From the NCBI GenBank assembly GCA_026129865.1, contig JAHCHG010000012.1, forward strand, positions 62,001-126,000: a stretch of 64,000 nt of DNA. The letters run 5' to 3'. Both the position numbers and the translations under genes were made by a program. This DNA is from Pyrinomonadaceae bacterium (lineage in GTDB: Bacteria > Acidobacteriota > Blastocatellia > Pyrinomonadales > Pyrinomonadaceae). This document shows positions 17,400 to 27,360 of the stretch, one piece after another (positions within the stretch are counted from its first letter, which is position 1; each line of letters opens with the position of its first letter). The notes below the pieces were generated by a model. That model was not told the DNA's origin and made no database searches. It saw only the letters and a list, made by a program, of their open reading frames with translations.

Positions 17400-18098
17400 T
17401 TATAACTGTGCGCCCTTGAAAACCGATATTTCCGAACCTTTTGCCATAAAAACCGAATCCGGTTCGGTTTCCGTAAGGAACGAGAATTGTTTGCCGTAAC
17501 ATAAACCGAAATCGACGTCTATCTCTACATAGGCTGCGTCGAAAACTTCCCATTTCGGATGTTCTACGCGATACTCGTCGGTCCGATCATTGCTCCGTTT
17601 CGTGTATCCCCAGTAATGTTCGATGATGAATTCTTCGTGCGAGCCCGCATCCGGAATTCCTAAGTTTTTACCAAGCTCTATTTTTATCGAATTCTCTTTT
17701 CCGTCTTTTATCCAGGAATATTTTCTAATAATTCCGTTCTTTTCATGCGCCATCGGCAGCGCTTCATACGGTTCGCCGTAAAGCGTTCGGGCAATAAACG
17801 CAATAGCAAAACGCGGAACGAATTCTTTGATAAACGTAACCCCGCGCCGAATCTCTTTAGGAGTTTCGCGTTTGACGTAAAATCGCAAGTTCACCTCGTC
17901 AAAGTTTTGATGAAACGGTATCGGCAAACCCAGAACCCTTGTGTTTTCAAAACGAAACGCAACAAGGCTGACGAAGATCTTGCGGTTGTCTTCGTCCAGT
18001 GAAACTCCTTTCGGAACAAGACCGCGTAAGAGATCCGGCGATACCGAATAATTAGCCATTATCAGATCGAGCCATTTCGCAGTCAGAAACTTTTTCAT
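17400..18098 (-). CDS. DUF2071 (YqjF-like) protein
   Basis: A 232-residue protein of the DUF2071 family, a double-psi/acetoacetate-decarboxylase-like beta fold by family knowledge. Visible marks are the opening TAKWLDLIMANYSVSPDLLRGLVP, SLVAFRFENTRVLGLPIPFH and NFDEVNLRFYVKRE. No catalytic residues are established for this group. ATG start at 18098. It is tail-to-tail with the HMG-CoA reductase gene; nothing links them functionally. Confidence 0.85.
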   Translation of the reverse strand: MKKFLTAKWLDLIMANYSVSPDLLRGLVPKGVSLDEDNRKIFVSLVAFRFENTRVLGLPIPFHQNFDEVNLRFYVKRETPKEIRRGVTFIKEFVPRFAIAFIARTLYGEPYEALPMAHEKNGIIRKYSWIKDGKENSIKIELGKNLGIPDAGSHEEFIIEHYWGYTKRSNDRTDEYRVEHPKWEVFDAAYVEIDVDFGLCYGKQFSFLTETEPDSVFMAKGSEISVFKGAQL

Positions 18099-18196
18099 AA
18101 ATTTTATGGAAAAACATGAATGACCTACTATCTAATAGGCAGCGTTCGAGTCGGCAGCGCGAACTATTCTGAAAAAAGCAGGAGACTTAAATGAAT

Positions 18197-20116
18197 TTAT
18201 TTTTTCGCCATAATCAGACGCTTGTCGCCGGCGCGGCGCGTTATCGCTTCACGGTCAAAATATTCGAGCAACGGAATTGCGTATTTTCGCGAAACACCGG
18301 CGATCTCCTTAAATTCCGCAACGTCGATCAACCGGTCTGCGGAATTTTGGGCAAAATCTTGAAGTTTCGCAACAAGTTCGTCGATCTTTTCGCGTTTGAA
18401 ATAGAATTCCTCCGAGATCTTTGCTACCTCGTTTTGATCCAGCAACAGCTGAAAGATCTTCCGAATATGTGCCGCATTCCGTTTCGTTCCCGTTCCGGCA
18501 TCGGCGAGTGCTTCATCAAGTTTCGGCGGCTCAAACCCCGCAGTTGCGTATATTTTCTTTAACCGGTCAAAAATAGCGCTATCTTCTCCTGTAAGTTCGG
18601 TGTCATGCGACGAGAGCATAACTACATCCTTCGCGCGTATCTCGTCCTTTTTTTCTAACCCGGCAAGGACAGCTTTGAAAATTTCCGCGGGTAGATTCGG
18701 ATGAAGCTTTTCCCGAAGCGTTTCACGCGAAATTCCTTTTGCAAGCGGCTCGCGGTCGTGAAAATCCGCAATTAATTCTAATGTCCGCTGCTCGAGCAAT
18801 TGAAACGCCTCAGATGAAAGAAAATACCGGTCTGCTTCAACGATCGAACCGGCAGCTGCGCGGTCGTTTACGGCTTTTTGAAGGATCGAGGTCTTCCAGC
18901 CGGTCTGAGCTTTCAGATCGGACAGTTCCGTCCCGGCACGACGCGCCTTTTCGATAAATAATTCAAGCGACCGACCGGGATCGTTTTCAAAAGTAGAAAG
19001 CTCGGTCAGAAAACTCCTCACCTTTTCGATCGAACGTTTTCTATGTTTCACCGCGGTCGAATCTAAAACCCTGCCGCCGGCGATCGTGATCTGCGGAGAG
19101 TAACTGCGAATTATTAATCGGTCGCCAAGTACGGCAGCGACAGGAATTTCGAGCCGCAGCTGCGCAAAATCGGATTGTCCTTTTGCGATAACACCGGTTT
19201 CATTAAGAACATGAATCCGACCTAGCGCTTCGACCGTACCCAGATGAATGCGCACTCGGCGGCGGTTTTTGATCGGCTGGAGGTCAAGAACATCCAGCTC
19301 GACATCGACAATATGCGTCGGACGCATTGACGAACGTTCAGCCAGGATCATTCCGCGCGCGATCTCGCCGGTTTCGATTCCGCCAAGGTTTATCGCCGTG
19401 CGCTGACCGGCAGACGCGGTTTTTACAGATTTTCCGTGCGTCTGCACCCCGCGCGTCCGCACCGGTATTCGATCCGGCATAATTTCAAGCTCGTCGCCTT
19501 CGCTTATTTCGCCCGAGATCAGCGTTCCCGTAACGACCGCACCGAATCCCTTCATTGAAAACGACCGGTCGATCGGCAAGCGCGTAATTTTTTCGTTTTT
19601 GCGAGCGGGAATTTCTAATGCTATTCGTTGCAGTTCTTTTTTAAGCTCGTCAATTCCGTGTCCGGTCTTTGCGGAGACCGAAATTATCGGTGCGCCTTCG
19701 AGAAACGATCCGGCGATCAGCTCGCTGACATCCATTTCCGCGATCTCTAAAAGTTCGCCGTCAACGAGATCTGTTTTCGTCAAAACGACGACCCCATTTC
19801 TGACCGAAAGCAGCCGGCAAATGTCGAAATGTTCGCGAGTTTGCGGCATTACGCCTTCGTCCGCGGCAACGACCAGCGCGACGGCGTCGATCCCGTGTGC
19901 GCCGGCAAGCATATTTTTAACAAACCGCTCATGACCGGGCACGTCGACAAACCCGATCTTTATTTCGCCGAGGTCGAGTTCGGCAAAGCCAATGTCGATC
20001 GTAATTCCACGCTTTTTCTCTTCCGGAAAACGATCGGCGTCAACGCCGGTCAAAGCCTTGACCAGCGCAGTTTTACCATGATCGATATGTCCCGCCGTTC
20101 CGACAATAATGTTCAT
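18197..20116 (-). CDS. selB: Selenocysteine-specific translation elongation factor SelB
   Basis: GTPase that brings selenocysteyl-tRNA to UGA codons marked by a SECIS hairpin. Length is 639 residues, typical. The N-terminal EF-Tu-like part has G1 GHIDHGKT (residues 9-16), a [13 protein letters not shown] segment, G3 DVPGHE and G4 TKTD (the SelB form of NKxD). Beta-barrel domains follow ([19 protein letters not shown]). The last 250 or so residues are the winged-helix repeats that bind SECIS RNA, ending [18 protein letters not shown]. No selA, selD, tRNA-Sec or UGA-interrupted reading frame was found in this window, so the rest of the pathway must lie elsewhere. Confidence 0.95.
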   Translation of the reverse strand: MNIIVGTAGHIDHGKTALVKALTGVDADRFPEEKKRGITIDIGFAELDLGEIKIGFVDVPGHERFVKNMLAGAHGIDAVALVVAADEGVMPQTREHFDICRLLSVRNGVVVLTKTDLVDGELLEIAEMDVSELIAGSFLEGAPIISVSAKTGHGIDELKKELQRIALEIPARKNEKITRLPIDRSFSMKGFGAVVTGTLISGEISEGDELEIMPDRIPVRTRGVQTHGKSVKTASAGQRTAINLGGIETGEIARGMILAERSSMRPTHIVDVELDVLDLQPIKNRRRVRIHLGTVEALGRIHVLNETGVIAKGQSDFAQLRLEIPVAAVLGDRLIIRSYSPQITIAGGRVLDSTAVKHRKRSIEKVRSFLTELSTFENDPGRSLELFIEKARRAGTELSDLKAQTGWKTSILQKAVNDRAAAGSIVEADRYFLSSEAFQLLEQRTLELIADFHDREPLAKGISRETLREKLHPNLPAEIFKAVLAGLEKKDEIRAKDVVMLSSHDTELTGEDSAIFDRLKKIYATAGFEPPKLDEALADAGTGTKRNAAHIRKIFQLLLDQNEVAKISEEFYFKREKIDELVAKLQDFAQNSADRLIDVAEFKEIAGVSRKYAIPLLEYFDREAITRRAGDKRLIMAKK

Positions 20117-20183
20117 AAAAAAAATTACCCAAGTTTAACATTAAATTTCGCCGAACTTAGTAATGAAAATTCGATAATATCGA

Positions 20184-22295
20184 TCACGGGATCAATTCGA
20201 AATCGATCCATTGCGTTGAAGTCTTGTTCGAAACCTTGTCGCGAATGATGAGCTGCAAAATATATTCACCGGTTGCGGCACCCTGATTCAGCCGTAAGAT
20301 CCCGTAATCTTCAATCCGCGATCGATCAGTCTGCATCGCGGCTTCGACCGGTTTTTCCGGCGATTCCGCCAGCATTTCTCCGTCTTTGAAGATGCGGTAC
20401 TGCGCGGTCAATCTTGGCTGACCCGACGAACGGTCGATATCAGGATTGTAAACAGTAAAGCTGTAGGCAAAAGGAACGCCGGCTTGATATTGTCGAATCG
20501 ACGGTTCGCCGGTAGTAAAAACGGGCGAAAACGCGGCTTCGACCGGACGGCTTTTCGGCAAAACCGGTTTACCGTCGGCGGAGATCGACGTTGTGATCAA
20601 TCCAGAAATAAAAAATTTGTCTTTCTTTACGTTTCCGATCTCAACATAATCGCCCGCTGACCCGACCCGTTTTGACGTTTCGTCGCGTACCGCCAATCTG
20701 AAACTATAAAAACCAGGTTTTTTCACGGGGAGATCGGACGAATAATCTAGTCCGAATTGTTTAACGGTGGCGACGCCGCGCTCAGGAATGCGGATCGGAG
20801 AAGTTCTGTTAAATTCTTCTACGACCTTGCCTTTTTCGTCCAAAATTACGCCGACAACATCCAAAACGACCTTCTTCATTCCGTTTACATCGTCAACCAA
20901 TGTCAGATCGTCGCCGTTCACGTGAAAGATCGCGCGGACGAAATTTCCGGTTTTCGCGTCGTTTCCGGTCATCGTCGTCAAACGAATGTCCATTCCATTT
21001 TCCTGAAACGGCGATGCTATTGCTTGATAAAGCGGGCTATTCGCATTTTTGAAATTCTTCTTCGACACTTCTTCCTCGCGACCGTAAAAACCTTTTCGCG
21101 ATGAAATTCTTAACCCGTCGCGCTTTACGCGAACAGTGATTTTGTGAAAATCCTTGCCGTTAAACGTTCCGCTTTCCGGCTGATAGCCGAGAAGATAATA
21201 TCCGCTTTCCTTTCTTAAGACTTTTACGAGTTCAGATTCGATAAAATTCTTATTCTTAATGAAATCTCCGCCGGTTTGATATGCAAGATACGCCAGACCG
21301 CTGTTTAGCGAGCGTTCTTCCTCGATCCGCGCTTCGCGAACGGTTTCGTCCGCCACTTCATCGCGCGCTTCGAACATTCCGGGAATCGACAAACCTTTTT
21401 CGCTGACCGTATAAAAGACAACCGAAGCGCGAATTGCATTATCCGCAACCTGGCGCAGACCGTCTCTTATCGTGTCGTCGCCGCCAAATGTGATCGGAAT
21501 TCCCTCGGAAACGAAAAAGACGATCTTTCTCTGCGGCAAAACCTTTAACCGGTCGATGACAAAATTTAACACTCCGAAAGATCCGCGAACCTGGTTGTTT
21601 CGCTCCATCTGAGCGGCGTCCGCCTTAAATTCCTTCGTATTTTCGTCATCGAACGCTGCTTTTCCCTCACCGGTCATGATCTTTGCCGTGGCGTCGCTTC
21701 GCGTTGCTTCAAACGCACTTCCGCAGCCGCTCGGAAACCACCGTGCCTTGTTTATCGTTCGTCTCAGAATTTCTTTATTGGATGTATACATTTGCAGCAA
21801 ACTGCTGCCGCCGCGGGTTCTGTAGATCGCAACTCTGTCCGACGGCTGCATTTGTTCGCTGATGAATTTTTTGACTCCGTCGCGCGCAAGTGCCAGACCT
21901 TCCGGCGTAGCCAGGCAATTTCCGTCATCGATCACAAAGGTAATTATCCGCGCCTGATTTGAACGAACATTGACCGGCGGAAGCGGAAGCGCCTTTTTAT
22001 CGGTTTTTGCACGCTCGGCTTTCATTCCGGCTTCACCCGAAATATAAGTGAAATTTGTTATCCGCTGCGGCTTGCCGTCCTGCAAAACCTCGAAATCATC
22101 CGCGGTCAGGTCGGTTACCTGATTTCCGTCCTTGTCCAGCACAAGCGTATCGACCAGAACCAGTTCCGAGCTGATTCGAACTATATCCTCGGTGTCGATC
22201 TCCGGTGTCGGGGTCGGCGGCGGAGTTTCCTGCGCCATCGCAGCCGAGCTGATGAACAATGCAAAGAGTATTGTAAGTAAGATCTTTATTTTCAT
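20184..22295 (-). CDS. VWFA-related Acidobacterial exported protein, copy 1
   Basis: A 703-residue exported protein with signal peptide MKIKILLTILFALFISSAAMAQ and a short Pro/Thr stretch (ETPPPTPTPEI). It then has the hallmark of the TIGR03436 group: VRISSELVLVDTLVLDKDGN, LTADDFEVLQDGKPQRITNF, and a von Willebrand A-like domain from about residue 105 (ARIITFVIDDGNCLA). The MIDAS is not the standard DxSxS, so metal binding is doubtful. The second half is beta-rich, without a known domain. It is a paralogue of the next gene upstream (22339-24519) with the same domain order, 43 bp away. The role is unknown; the family is strongly expanded in Acidobacteriota. Confidence 0.87.
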   Translation of the reverse strand: MKIKILLTILFALFISSAAMAQETPPPTPTPEIDTEDIVRISSELVLVDTLVLDKDGNQVTDLTADDFEVLQDGKPQRITNFTYISGEAGMKAERAKTDKKALPLPPVNVRSNQARIITFVIDDGNCLATPEGLALARDGVKKFISEQMQPSDRVAIYRTRGGSSLLQMYTSNKEILRRTINKARWFPSGCGSAFEATRSDATAKIMTGEGKAAFDDENTKEFKADAAQMERNNQVRGSFGVLNFVIDRLKVLPQRKIVFFVSEGIPITFGGDDTIRDGLRQVADNAIRASVVFYTVSEKGLSIPGMFEARDEVADETVREARIEEERSLNSGLAYLAYQTGGDFIKNKNFIESELVKVLRKESGYYLLGYQPESGTFNGKDFHKITVRVKRDGLRISSRKGFYGREEEVSKKNFKNANSPLYQAIASPFQENGMDIRLTTMTGNDAKTGNFVRAIFHVNGDDLTLVDDVNGMKKVVLDVVGVILDEKGKVVEEFNRTSPIRIPERGVATVKQFGLDYSSDLPVKKPGFYSFRLAVRDETSKRVGSAGDYVEIGNVKKDKFFISGLITTSISADGKPVLPKSRPVEAAFSPVFTTGEPSIRQYQAGVPFAYSFTVYNPDIDRSSGQPRLTAQYRIFKDGEMLAESPEKPVEAAMQTDRSRIEDYGILRLNQGAATGEYILQLIIRDKVSNKTSTQWIDFELIP

Positions 22296-22338
22296 GATTT
22301 TTTGGCGGCGTTTTGCTTAGACGCCGGGCAAGGGGAAA

Positions 22339-24519
22339 TTAATTGACGATGTCAAAATCTGTCCAGCGCGAAACGATCTCGCTGCTCTTTGTCGCTCCTT
22401 TTTTGGAAACAACTATTTGCAGAACGTAATTGCCCGGCAACATATTTTTGCCAAGCGTAACCGCTCCGGCGGCTTCTATCCTGTTTTGATCCGTTTGACC
22501 GGACATATCGAGAGCTTCGGTTTCGCCTTCGACCAACGGCTCGCCGTCCTTAAAAATACGTGCCTGAATCTCAAGACTTCCCGCATTCGATCCGGCATTA
22601 TAAATTAGATAATCGTAACGAAGCACGGTTCCCGTACGAAAACGGCGAAGCGCGATATCGACGTCGAAGTCCGCATTTTCGCTGGTGCCGGAGGTCTTTT
22701 TCCATTGTTCGATCGAATAGTTATCAAGAACAATGCTCGACATCGCAAGGCGGTTTTTCTTCAAATTCGGAACGTCGATAAACTGCGACGCCGATCCGAC
22801 CTTTTCGCTGGCTGAATCGCGCAGCGCAACGCGAAACTGGTACGCGCCCGGTTTCTTTATCGGAACCGAAAGATCGTAAATAAACCCTGACGAAAGCGCT
22901 CTTTGATAAGCTTTTTCGCCGAGCGTTATCGTGTAGTTTTTCGAAGCCTCATCGACCGGCGCGCCGTTATCGCCGAAGGTCATAGCGATCAGATCGAAAT
23001 TCGCTTTGTAAGTACCGTTCGCTTCTTTCGAAAACTTCAGATCTTTGGCGTCGATCGCGACAAGCGAACGGATAAACGTTTTTCCTTTTGTATCGTCTGT
23101 AAAAAAAGTGTTGAGGCTAAGCGAAATATCGTTTGCGCTGAACGGCGAAACGATGGCGCCGTAGATCTGCTGACCGGGGGATTTTTTTAAATTTTCGGCG
23201 GGTTTATCGGCATAACTGTAAAATCCGCTGCGGTAGCGCAGATTCAGATCGTCGCGCAGAACCTTGATCTTTACATTATTAAATTTGTTTTTCGACGGAT
23301 CGAACGTTTCGGAATCCGGCTGATAGCCGATTAAGTAATATCCAGTTTGATCTTCGAGCGCGCGGGTCATTCCGAGGCTCATGTCGTTTTGATTGACAAA
23401 CGGAAATCCTCCCGTTTGATATGCAAGATATCGCAAACTTTGCTGAGAATCGCGAAAATCGGCGGCACGTTTATCACGCAGATCGCTGTCCATTTTTCCG
23501 CTTCCCGGAGCAAAATCGAGTCCGACGATGCTCGGGATATCATCGAATGAGAACGCCATTCCGGGCACTTGAAGTCCCCGCGGATCGAGCGTGTAAACAA
23601 CCACCGAAGCGCGGTTTGCCAGATCGGCGATGATCTTCATCGTGTCAAAAACCCGCGTCGGCGCGCCCGTCGGACCGCTTGTCAGCTGGAATCCTTCGGA
23701 GAACAGCATCAGCGCTTTTCTGCCGGGCAGGTCGCGCATTCCGCGAATTATATAATCGAGCGCGCCAAGCGTTCCGATCGAGAAATTTTCGTTCCGGTAA
23801 TTTTCAACTTGTGCGGCAAATTCCTTGTCCTCGCTTGCGCCGGCTACCGTTCGACCGCTTTTGCTTGCCGATGCGATCGCATCCTTTATATCCTGTTCGA
23901 TCGCCTTGAACGGACCGATCCCGCCGCGACCGTAAGCGTTCCATTTGATCTTGTCGACGGCGGCAAGAAGCTGACGTTTGTCCGAAGTAAACGACTGCAG
24001 CGCGCCGACACCTGTTCCTGTTCGAACGATCGCAACCAGATCGCCGTCTTCCATTTGTTCACTGATAAACTTGCGAGCTGCCTGCTGAACCGGTCGAATA
24101 CTTTCGAACGACAGCCCGAGATCGTCGATCACAATGGCATACGTCCGTCGGGCATTTTCAACCTTCAGAACGGACGGCGGCGGTGGAATAACAGATCTTT
24201 TTGAATTTCGATCAGCTGAAACCTCTTTTAGATCGGTGTTTTTCTGCTGCTGCGAAATGAAAGAAAAATTCGTGATGTCCTGTTTTTTCCCGTTAACGTA
24301 GATCTCAAAATCTTCCGGCGACAGCGAATCGACGCGATTTCCTTTTTTATCGGTAACAACGACATCAAGCTGAACCAGCGTCGTCGTGATCTTTAAGATA
24401 TCCGGATCGTTAACGGGAATCGGCGGAGGCGTGGATGCAGGTTCGGGAACTTGACCGGCGACTGCAGCGGAAAACAAAAAGAGCGAAAAGATCAAAAACA
24501 GCGATGATCTCAAATACAT
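22339..24519 (-). CDS. VWFA-related Acidobacterial exported protein, copy 2
   Basis: A 726-residue paralogue of the adjacent VWFA-related protein. I set the start at 24519 because it begins the signal peptide MYLRSSLFLIFSLFLFSAAV and has GAGG 9-10 bases upstream; the frame is open back to 24549. The opening is TTTLVQLDVVVTDKKGN then SPEDFEIYVNGKKQDITNF. The A-like domain begins near YAIVIDDLGLSFESIRP, again with an imperfect MIDAS, and includes RKALMLFSEGFQLTSG. LAYQTGG and GYYLIGYQPDSETFD are shared almost word for word with copy 1. The order on the minus strand is copy 2, copy 1, selB, with gaps of 43 and 67 bp, so they may be co-transcribed. Confidence 0.87.
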   Translation of the reverse strand: MYLRSSLFLIFSLFLFSAAVAGQVPEPASTPPPIPVNDPDILKITTTLVQLDVVVTDKKGNRVDSLSPEDFEIYVNGKKQDITNFSFISQQQKNTDLKEVSADRNSKRSVIPPPPSVLKVENARRTYAIVIDDLGLSFESIRPVQQAARKFISEQMEDGDLVAIVRTGTGVGALQSFTSDKRQLLAAVDKIKWNAYGRGGIGPFKAIEQDIKDAIASASKSGRTVAGASEDKEFAAQVENYRNENFSIGTLGALDYIIRGMRDLPGRKALMLFSEGFQLTSGPTGAPTRVFDTMKIIADLANRASVVVYTLDPRGLQVPGMAFSFDDIPSIVGLDFAPGSGKMDSDLRDKRAADFRDSQQSLRYLAYQTGGFPFVNQNDMSLGMTRALEDQTGYYLIGYQPDSETFDPSKNKFNNVKIKVLRDDLNLRYRSGFYSYADKPAENLKKSPGQQIYGAIVSPFSANDISLSLNTFFTDDTKGKTFIRSLVAIDAKDLKFSKEANGTYKANFDLIAMTFGDNGAPVDEASKNYTITLGEKAYQRALSSGFIYDLSVPIKKPGAYQFRVALRDSASEKVGSASQFIDVPNLKKNRLAMSSIVLDNYSIEQWKKTSGTSENADFDVDIALRRFRTGTVLRYDYLIYNAGSNAGSLEIQARIFKDGEPLVEGETEALDMSGQTDQNRIEAAGAVTLGKNMLPGNYVLQIVVSKKGATKSSEIVSRWTDFDIVN

Positions 24520-24611
24520 AAAGTTTAACCTCGTTAGGGGTGCGAACAAGTTTAGATCGGGACAAATTGAAACAAAGAATTTGCCCGAAATAGCTAAAAA
24601 CTTACGGGGTT

Positions 24612-24947
24612 TTATTCGCCGGTTTCGACGGACGACGTGCCTTTCGGAACATCGACGCTGTTTCCACTTCGCTGCTGAACGACATGGGTCAGTTCATGAG
24701 CCAGCAGCTGCCGACCTGCTTCGGTTCCCGGATTGTACTCGCCGGCTGCAAAATAGATGTCCGAACCATGCGTAAAAGCCGATGCACAGAGCGCGCGTGC
24801 TCCAACTGTCGCCTGCTGATCCTGGTGAACTCTGACATCGGAAAAATCCTGATGAAACTGCGCCTCCATCGAATGCTGCAATGTCGGCGGAAGCGGCGAT
24901 CCGGCTGAACCGCTGCTAACCGGCGCTGTGGATAATTTCTTTCCCAT
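24612..24947 (-). CDS. Stand-alone eCIS-core (DUF4157) metallopeptidase-like protein
   Basis: A 111-residue protein that is essentially one eCIS-core domain (DUF4157). It has LPPTLQHSMEAQFHQDFSDV, VRVHQDQQATVGARALCASA, FTHGSDIYFAAGEYNPGT and the zinc motif HELTHVVQQ (H84-H88). The domain is known from extracellular contractile injection system loci and from polymorphic toxin-like proteins, where it is usually the N-terminal part of a longer effector. Here nothing follows it and no tail, sheath or tube genes are in the window. AGAGG lies 8 bases before the ATG. No signal peptide. It could be a leaderless effector, an orphan or a remnant. Confidence 0.85.
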   Translation of the reverse strand: MGKKLSTAPVSSGSAGSPLPPTLQHSMEAQFHQDFSDVRVHQDQQATVGARALCASAFTHGSDIYFAAGEYNPGTEAGRQLLAHELTHVVQQRSGNSVDVPKGTSSVETGE

Positions 24948-25057
24948 AATTCTGCCTCTCTTTAAGAAAATAGTGGCGGCAAATCAGCCGCAATTGATCG
25001 AAAATTGAATCCTTCGATTATAGCCGATTTGTTAATTGACTCAAGAAAATTCTCGAT

Positions 25058-27187
25058 CTATTTCTCGTCGGATGCCGATTCGTAAAGCTCAAGTTTCCTG
25101 TAGAGAGTTTTTCTTCCGATGTTCAAGAGCCGCGACGCGTGCGATTTATCGCCGCCCGTGTAGTCCAGCGTCGCTTCGATCACATGTTTTTCAACTTCAT
25201 GCATCGCCGCCGGAATTTCGATCTCGATTCCGATCGAAGCTCCCTGACTCGCTGCTTTTGCACGCTCTTCTTTCGCCTGCGCATGAGATTCGAAAGCCAT
25301 CCGGCTGATCGCTTCCGGAAGATCTTCGAGCTCGATCTGGCGTCCGGAGGCAATGATCACCGCGCGTTCTATCGCATTTTCGAGTTCCCGAACATTGCCC
25401 GACCATTCATAATTTACGAGCGCACGAAGCGCTTCTTTGGAAATTCCCGAAATAAATCTACCGGTCTTTTCCGTGTACCGTTCCAAAAAATGAAACACCA
25501 GAACATTTATGTCTTCGGGACGTTCGCGCAGCGGCGGTACGACGATCGGGAAAACCGACAGACGGTAGAACAGATCTTTTCTGAACGTTCCTTCGTCGAC
25601 AGCCCGCTCGAGATCGATATTTGAAGCAGCGATAACGCGTGCGTCGGTTGAAATTACATCGTTTCCGCCGACGCGCGTAAATTCGCCGTCCTGCAAAACC
25701 CTTAAAAGTTTTACCTGCGCCGACATCGGCATTTCGCCGATCTCGTCCAAAAACAGCGTACCGCCGTCCGCTTCTTCAAAACGACCTTTCCGCTGCGTTC
25801 GCGCGTCGGTAAACGCGCCTTTTTCATGTCCAAAAAGTTCGCTTTCTATCAGCGTTTCAGGGATCGCACCGCAGTTCAGCTTCACGTAAGGCATATCTTC
25901 GCGACCGGAATTGTAATGGATCAGATTTGCGAGCAGCTCTTTTCCGGTTCCCGATTCGCCTTGAATTAAAACGGTCGTTGTCGTATCGGCAACGTTCAGG
26001 GCGAGTTCGATCGCCCGTCTAATTTTTGGCGCCTGACCGACGATCTCGCTGTGTTTTTGATGAAGTTCGCTCTTTAAGCGCATTACTTCGGCACTTAGTT
26101 GGTCGCGCTCAAGTGCAGTTCCTATCTGGTCCGAAATTCCTTCGACGAGTGCAACATCGTGATCTTCGAACGGTTTTGTTTTTTCCTCGCCCCAAACGAA
26201 TCCGAGCAGTCCGAACGCGTTGCCGCCGACACGAACCGGCGCTACGAGCGCAGCTTTGCCGCCCAAATGCGAATTAAAAAGCATCCGGATCGGCAGCGGA
26301 AGATCTGTATCAAGAAGCCGCAAAGTTTTATTTTCCTTTAAAACATCGCTCAGTGCCGGAAACGGTCCGATGTCCAGCGATTTATCGTAATCTTCGATCA
26401 TCTGCAGAACCTTGCTCGGCTTAACGCCCGGCGAGGTTTTAAATGACGCAAGCGAGATCTTTTTTCCGGATTGATCGAGCACGCCAAGCGCGCCGTAGTC
26501 CGCCCCGACGAGTCCGATCGCGCGTTCCAGAACGCTGGACGAAACGATCTTAAAATCCGAATGCGAATTGAGCGTATTTGCGATCTCAAGCAGCGCATTC
26601 GTCCGCCGCGAGTCTTTTTCCTGAGTAACGTAAAGTCTCGTATATTGATAGCCGATGGCAAGCTGACGAGCTATCGACTGCAGAAACGAGACCTCTTCAT
26701 CAAGCCAGACACGCGGCGCTTTTGTGTCGTGAAGCCCGAGAAGTCCCATCACTTTCCCGCTTAAAATAATCGGCACGACCAGCAATGATCGAGTTTTCAG
26801 CGCGTTTGCAAAAAAACGAACGGTTGCATCTTTCGATTTGGAAATGTCGTTTATTCTTATCGGCTGCGTGATATCAAATCGTTCCGAAAGCTTGTCTGCG
26901 TCGATCGGAATTGTCGTACCTTCGCTGACGGGAATATCTTTTGAAACCCGCCATTCGTGGCTGATGCGAAGTTCGCTTTCTTCTGTTAACTGCAGAAGAT
27001 CGCATCGGTCGGCGTTCATCATTCGACCGATCTCGGACACGACAACGCGTAGAAATCGTTCAAGCTCTATGCTTTCCGGAAGATCGCGTGCCAAACGATC
27101 GATGATCGCTTCGCGCGCTTCGTGCATTTTCATCTTCCGTTCAAGCGAAAGATCCTGATTTTGCGTCGGTTCGATCTCTATTTTCAT
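25058..27187 (-). CDS. GAF-GAF-AAA+ sigma-54-dependent activator
   Basis: Bacterial enhancer-binding protein that remodels sigma-54 RNA polymerase. Two GAF domains (about residues 25-170 and 195-345) are followed by the AAA+ domain with Walker A GESGTGKE, the sigma-54 contact loop GHEKGAFTDA and Walker B GGTLFLDEIGEMP. A Fis-type helix-turn-helix is at the end (IEATLDYTGGDKSHASRLLNIGRKTLYRKLE). There is no receiver domain, so the signal is probably a small molecule or redox state sensed by GAF. The start is uncertain: the frame is open to 27340; I chose the ATG at 27187 (MKIEIEPTQ), about 709 residues. It is divergent from the NTF2-like gene. Confidence 0.92.
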   Translation of the reverse strand: MKIEIEPTQNQDLSLERKMKMHEAREAIIDRLARDLPESIELERFLRVVVSEIGRMMNADRCDLLQLTEESELRISHEWRVSKDIPVSEGTTIPIDADKLSERFDITQPIRINDISKSKDATVRFFANALKTRSLLVVPIILSGKVMGLLGLHDTKAPRVWLDEEVSFLQSIARQLAIGYQYTRLYVTQEKDSRRTNALLEIANTLNSHSDFKIVSSSVLERAIGLVGADYGALGVLDQSGKKISLASFKTSPGVKPSKVLQMIEDYDKSLDIGPFPALSDVLKENKTLRLLDTDLPLPIRMLFNSHLGGKAALVAPVRVGGNAFGLLGFVWGEEKTKPFEDHDVALVEGISDQIGTALERDQLSAEVMRLKSELHQKHSEIVGQAPKIRRAIELALNVADTTTTVLIQGESGTGKELLANLIHYNSGREDMPYVKLNCGAIPETLIESELFGHEKGAFTDARTQRKGRFEEADGGTLFLDEIGEMPMSAQVKLLRVLQDGEFTRVGGNDVISTDARVIAASNIDLERAVDEGTFRKDLFYRLSVFPIVVPPLRERPEDINVLVFHFLERYTEKTGRFISGISKEALRALVNYEWSGNVRELENAIERAVIIASGRQIELEDLPEAISRMAFESHAQAKEERAKAASQGASIGIEIEIPAAMHEVEKHVIEATLDYTGGDKSHASRLLNIGRKTLYRKLELYESASDEK

Positions 27188-27360
27188 ATCTTTAAACTTG
27201 TCTACAGATACACGACCTGTTCGACGCGTGTCAAGTTGATACAAATTTTTGATCTGTGTAGTTTGGCAACATTTCGAAGCTGCCGGTATTGCCTTCGTTT
27301 GAATTAAATATGCGGAAACGCTCTTTCGATAAAATTGCAAATTGCGTTTAAGATCGAACG

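Noticed and set aside
18140-18175. GTTCGAGTC as a tRNA T-loop, possibly tRNA-Sec next to selB
   Set aside because: The flanking bases do not form a T-stem, and no acceptor or anticodon arm can be drawn on either strand.
24556-24600. Hairpin after the eCIS-core gene as a terminator
   Set aside because: The arms pair with a bulge and there is no T-run after them on the minus strand.
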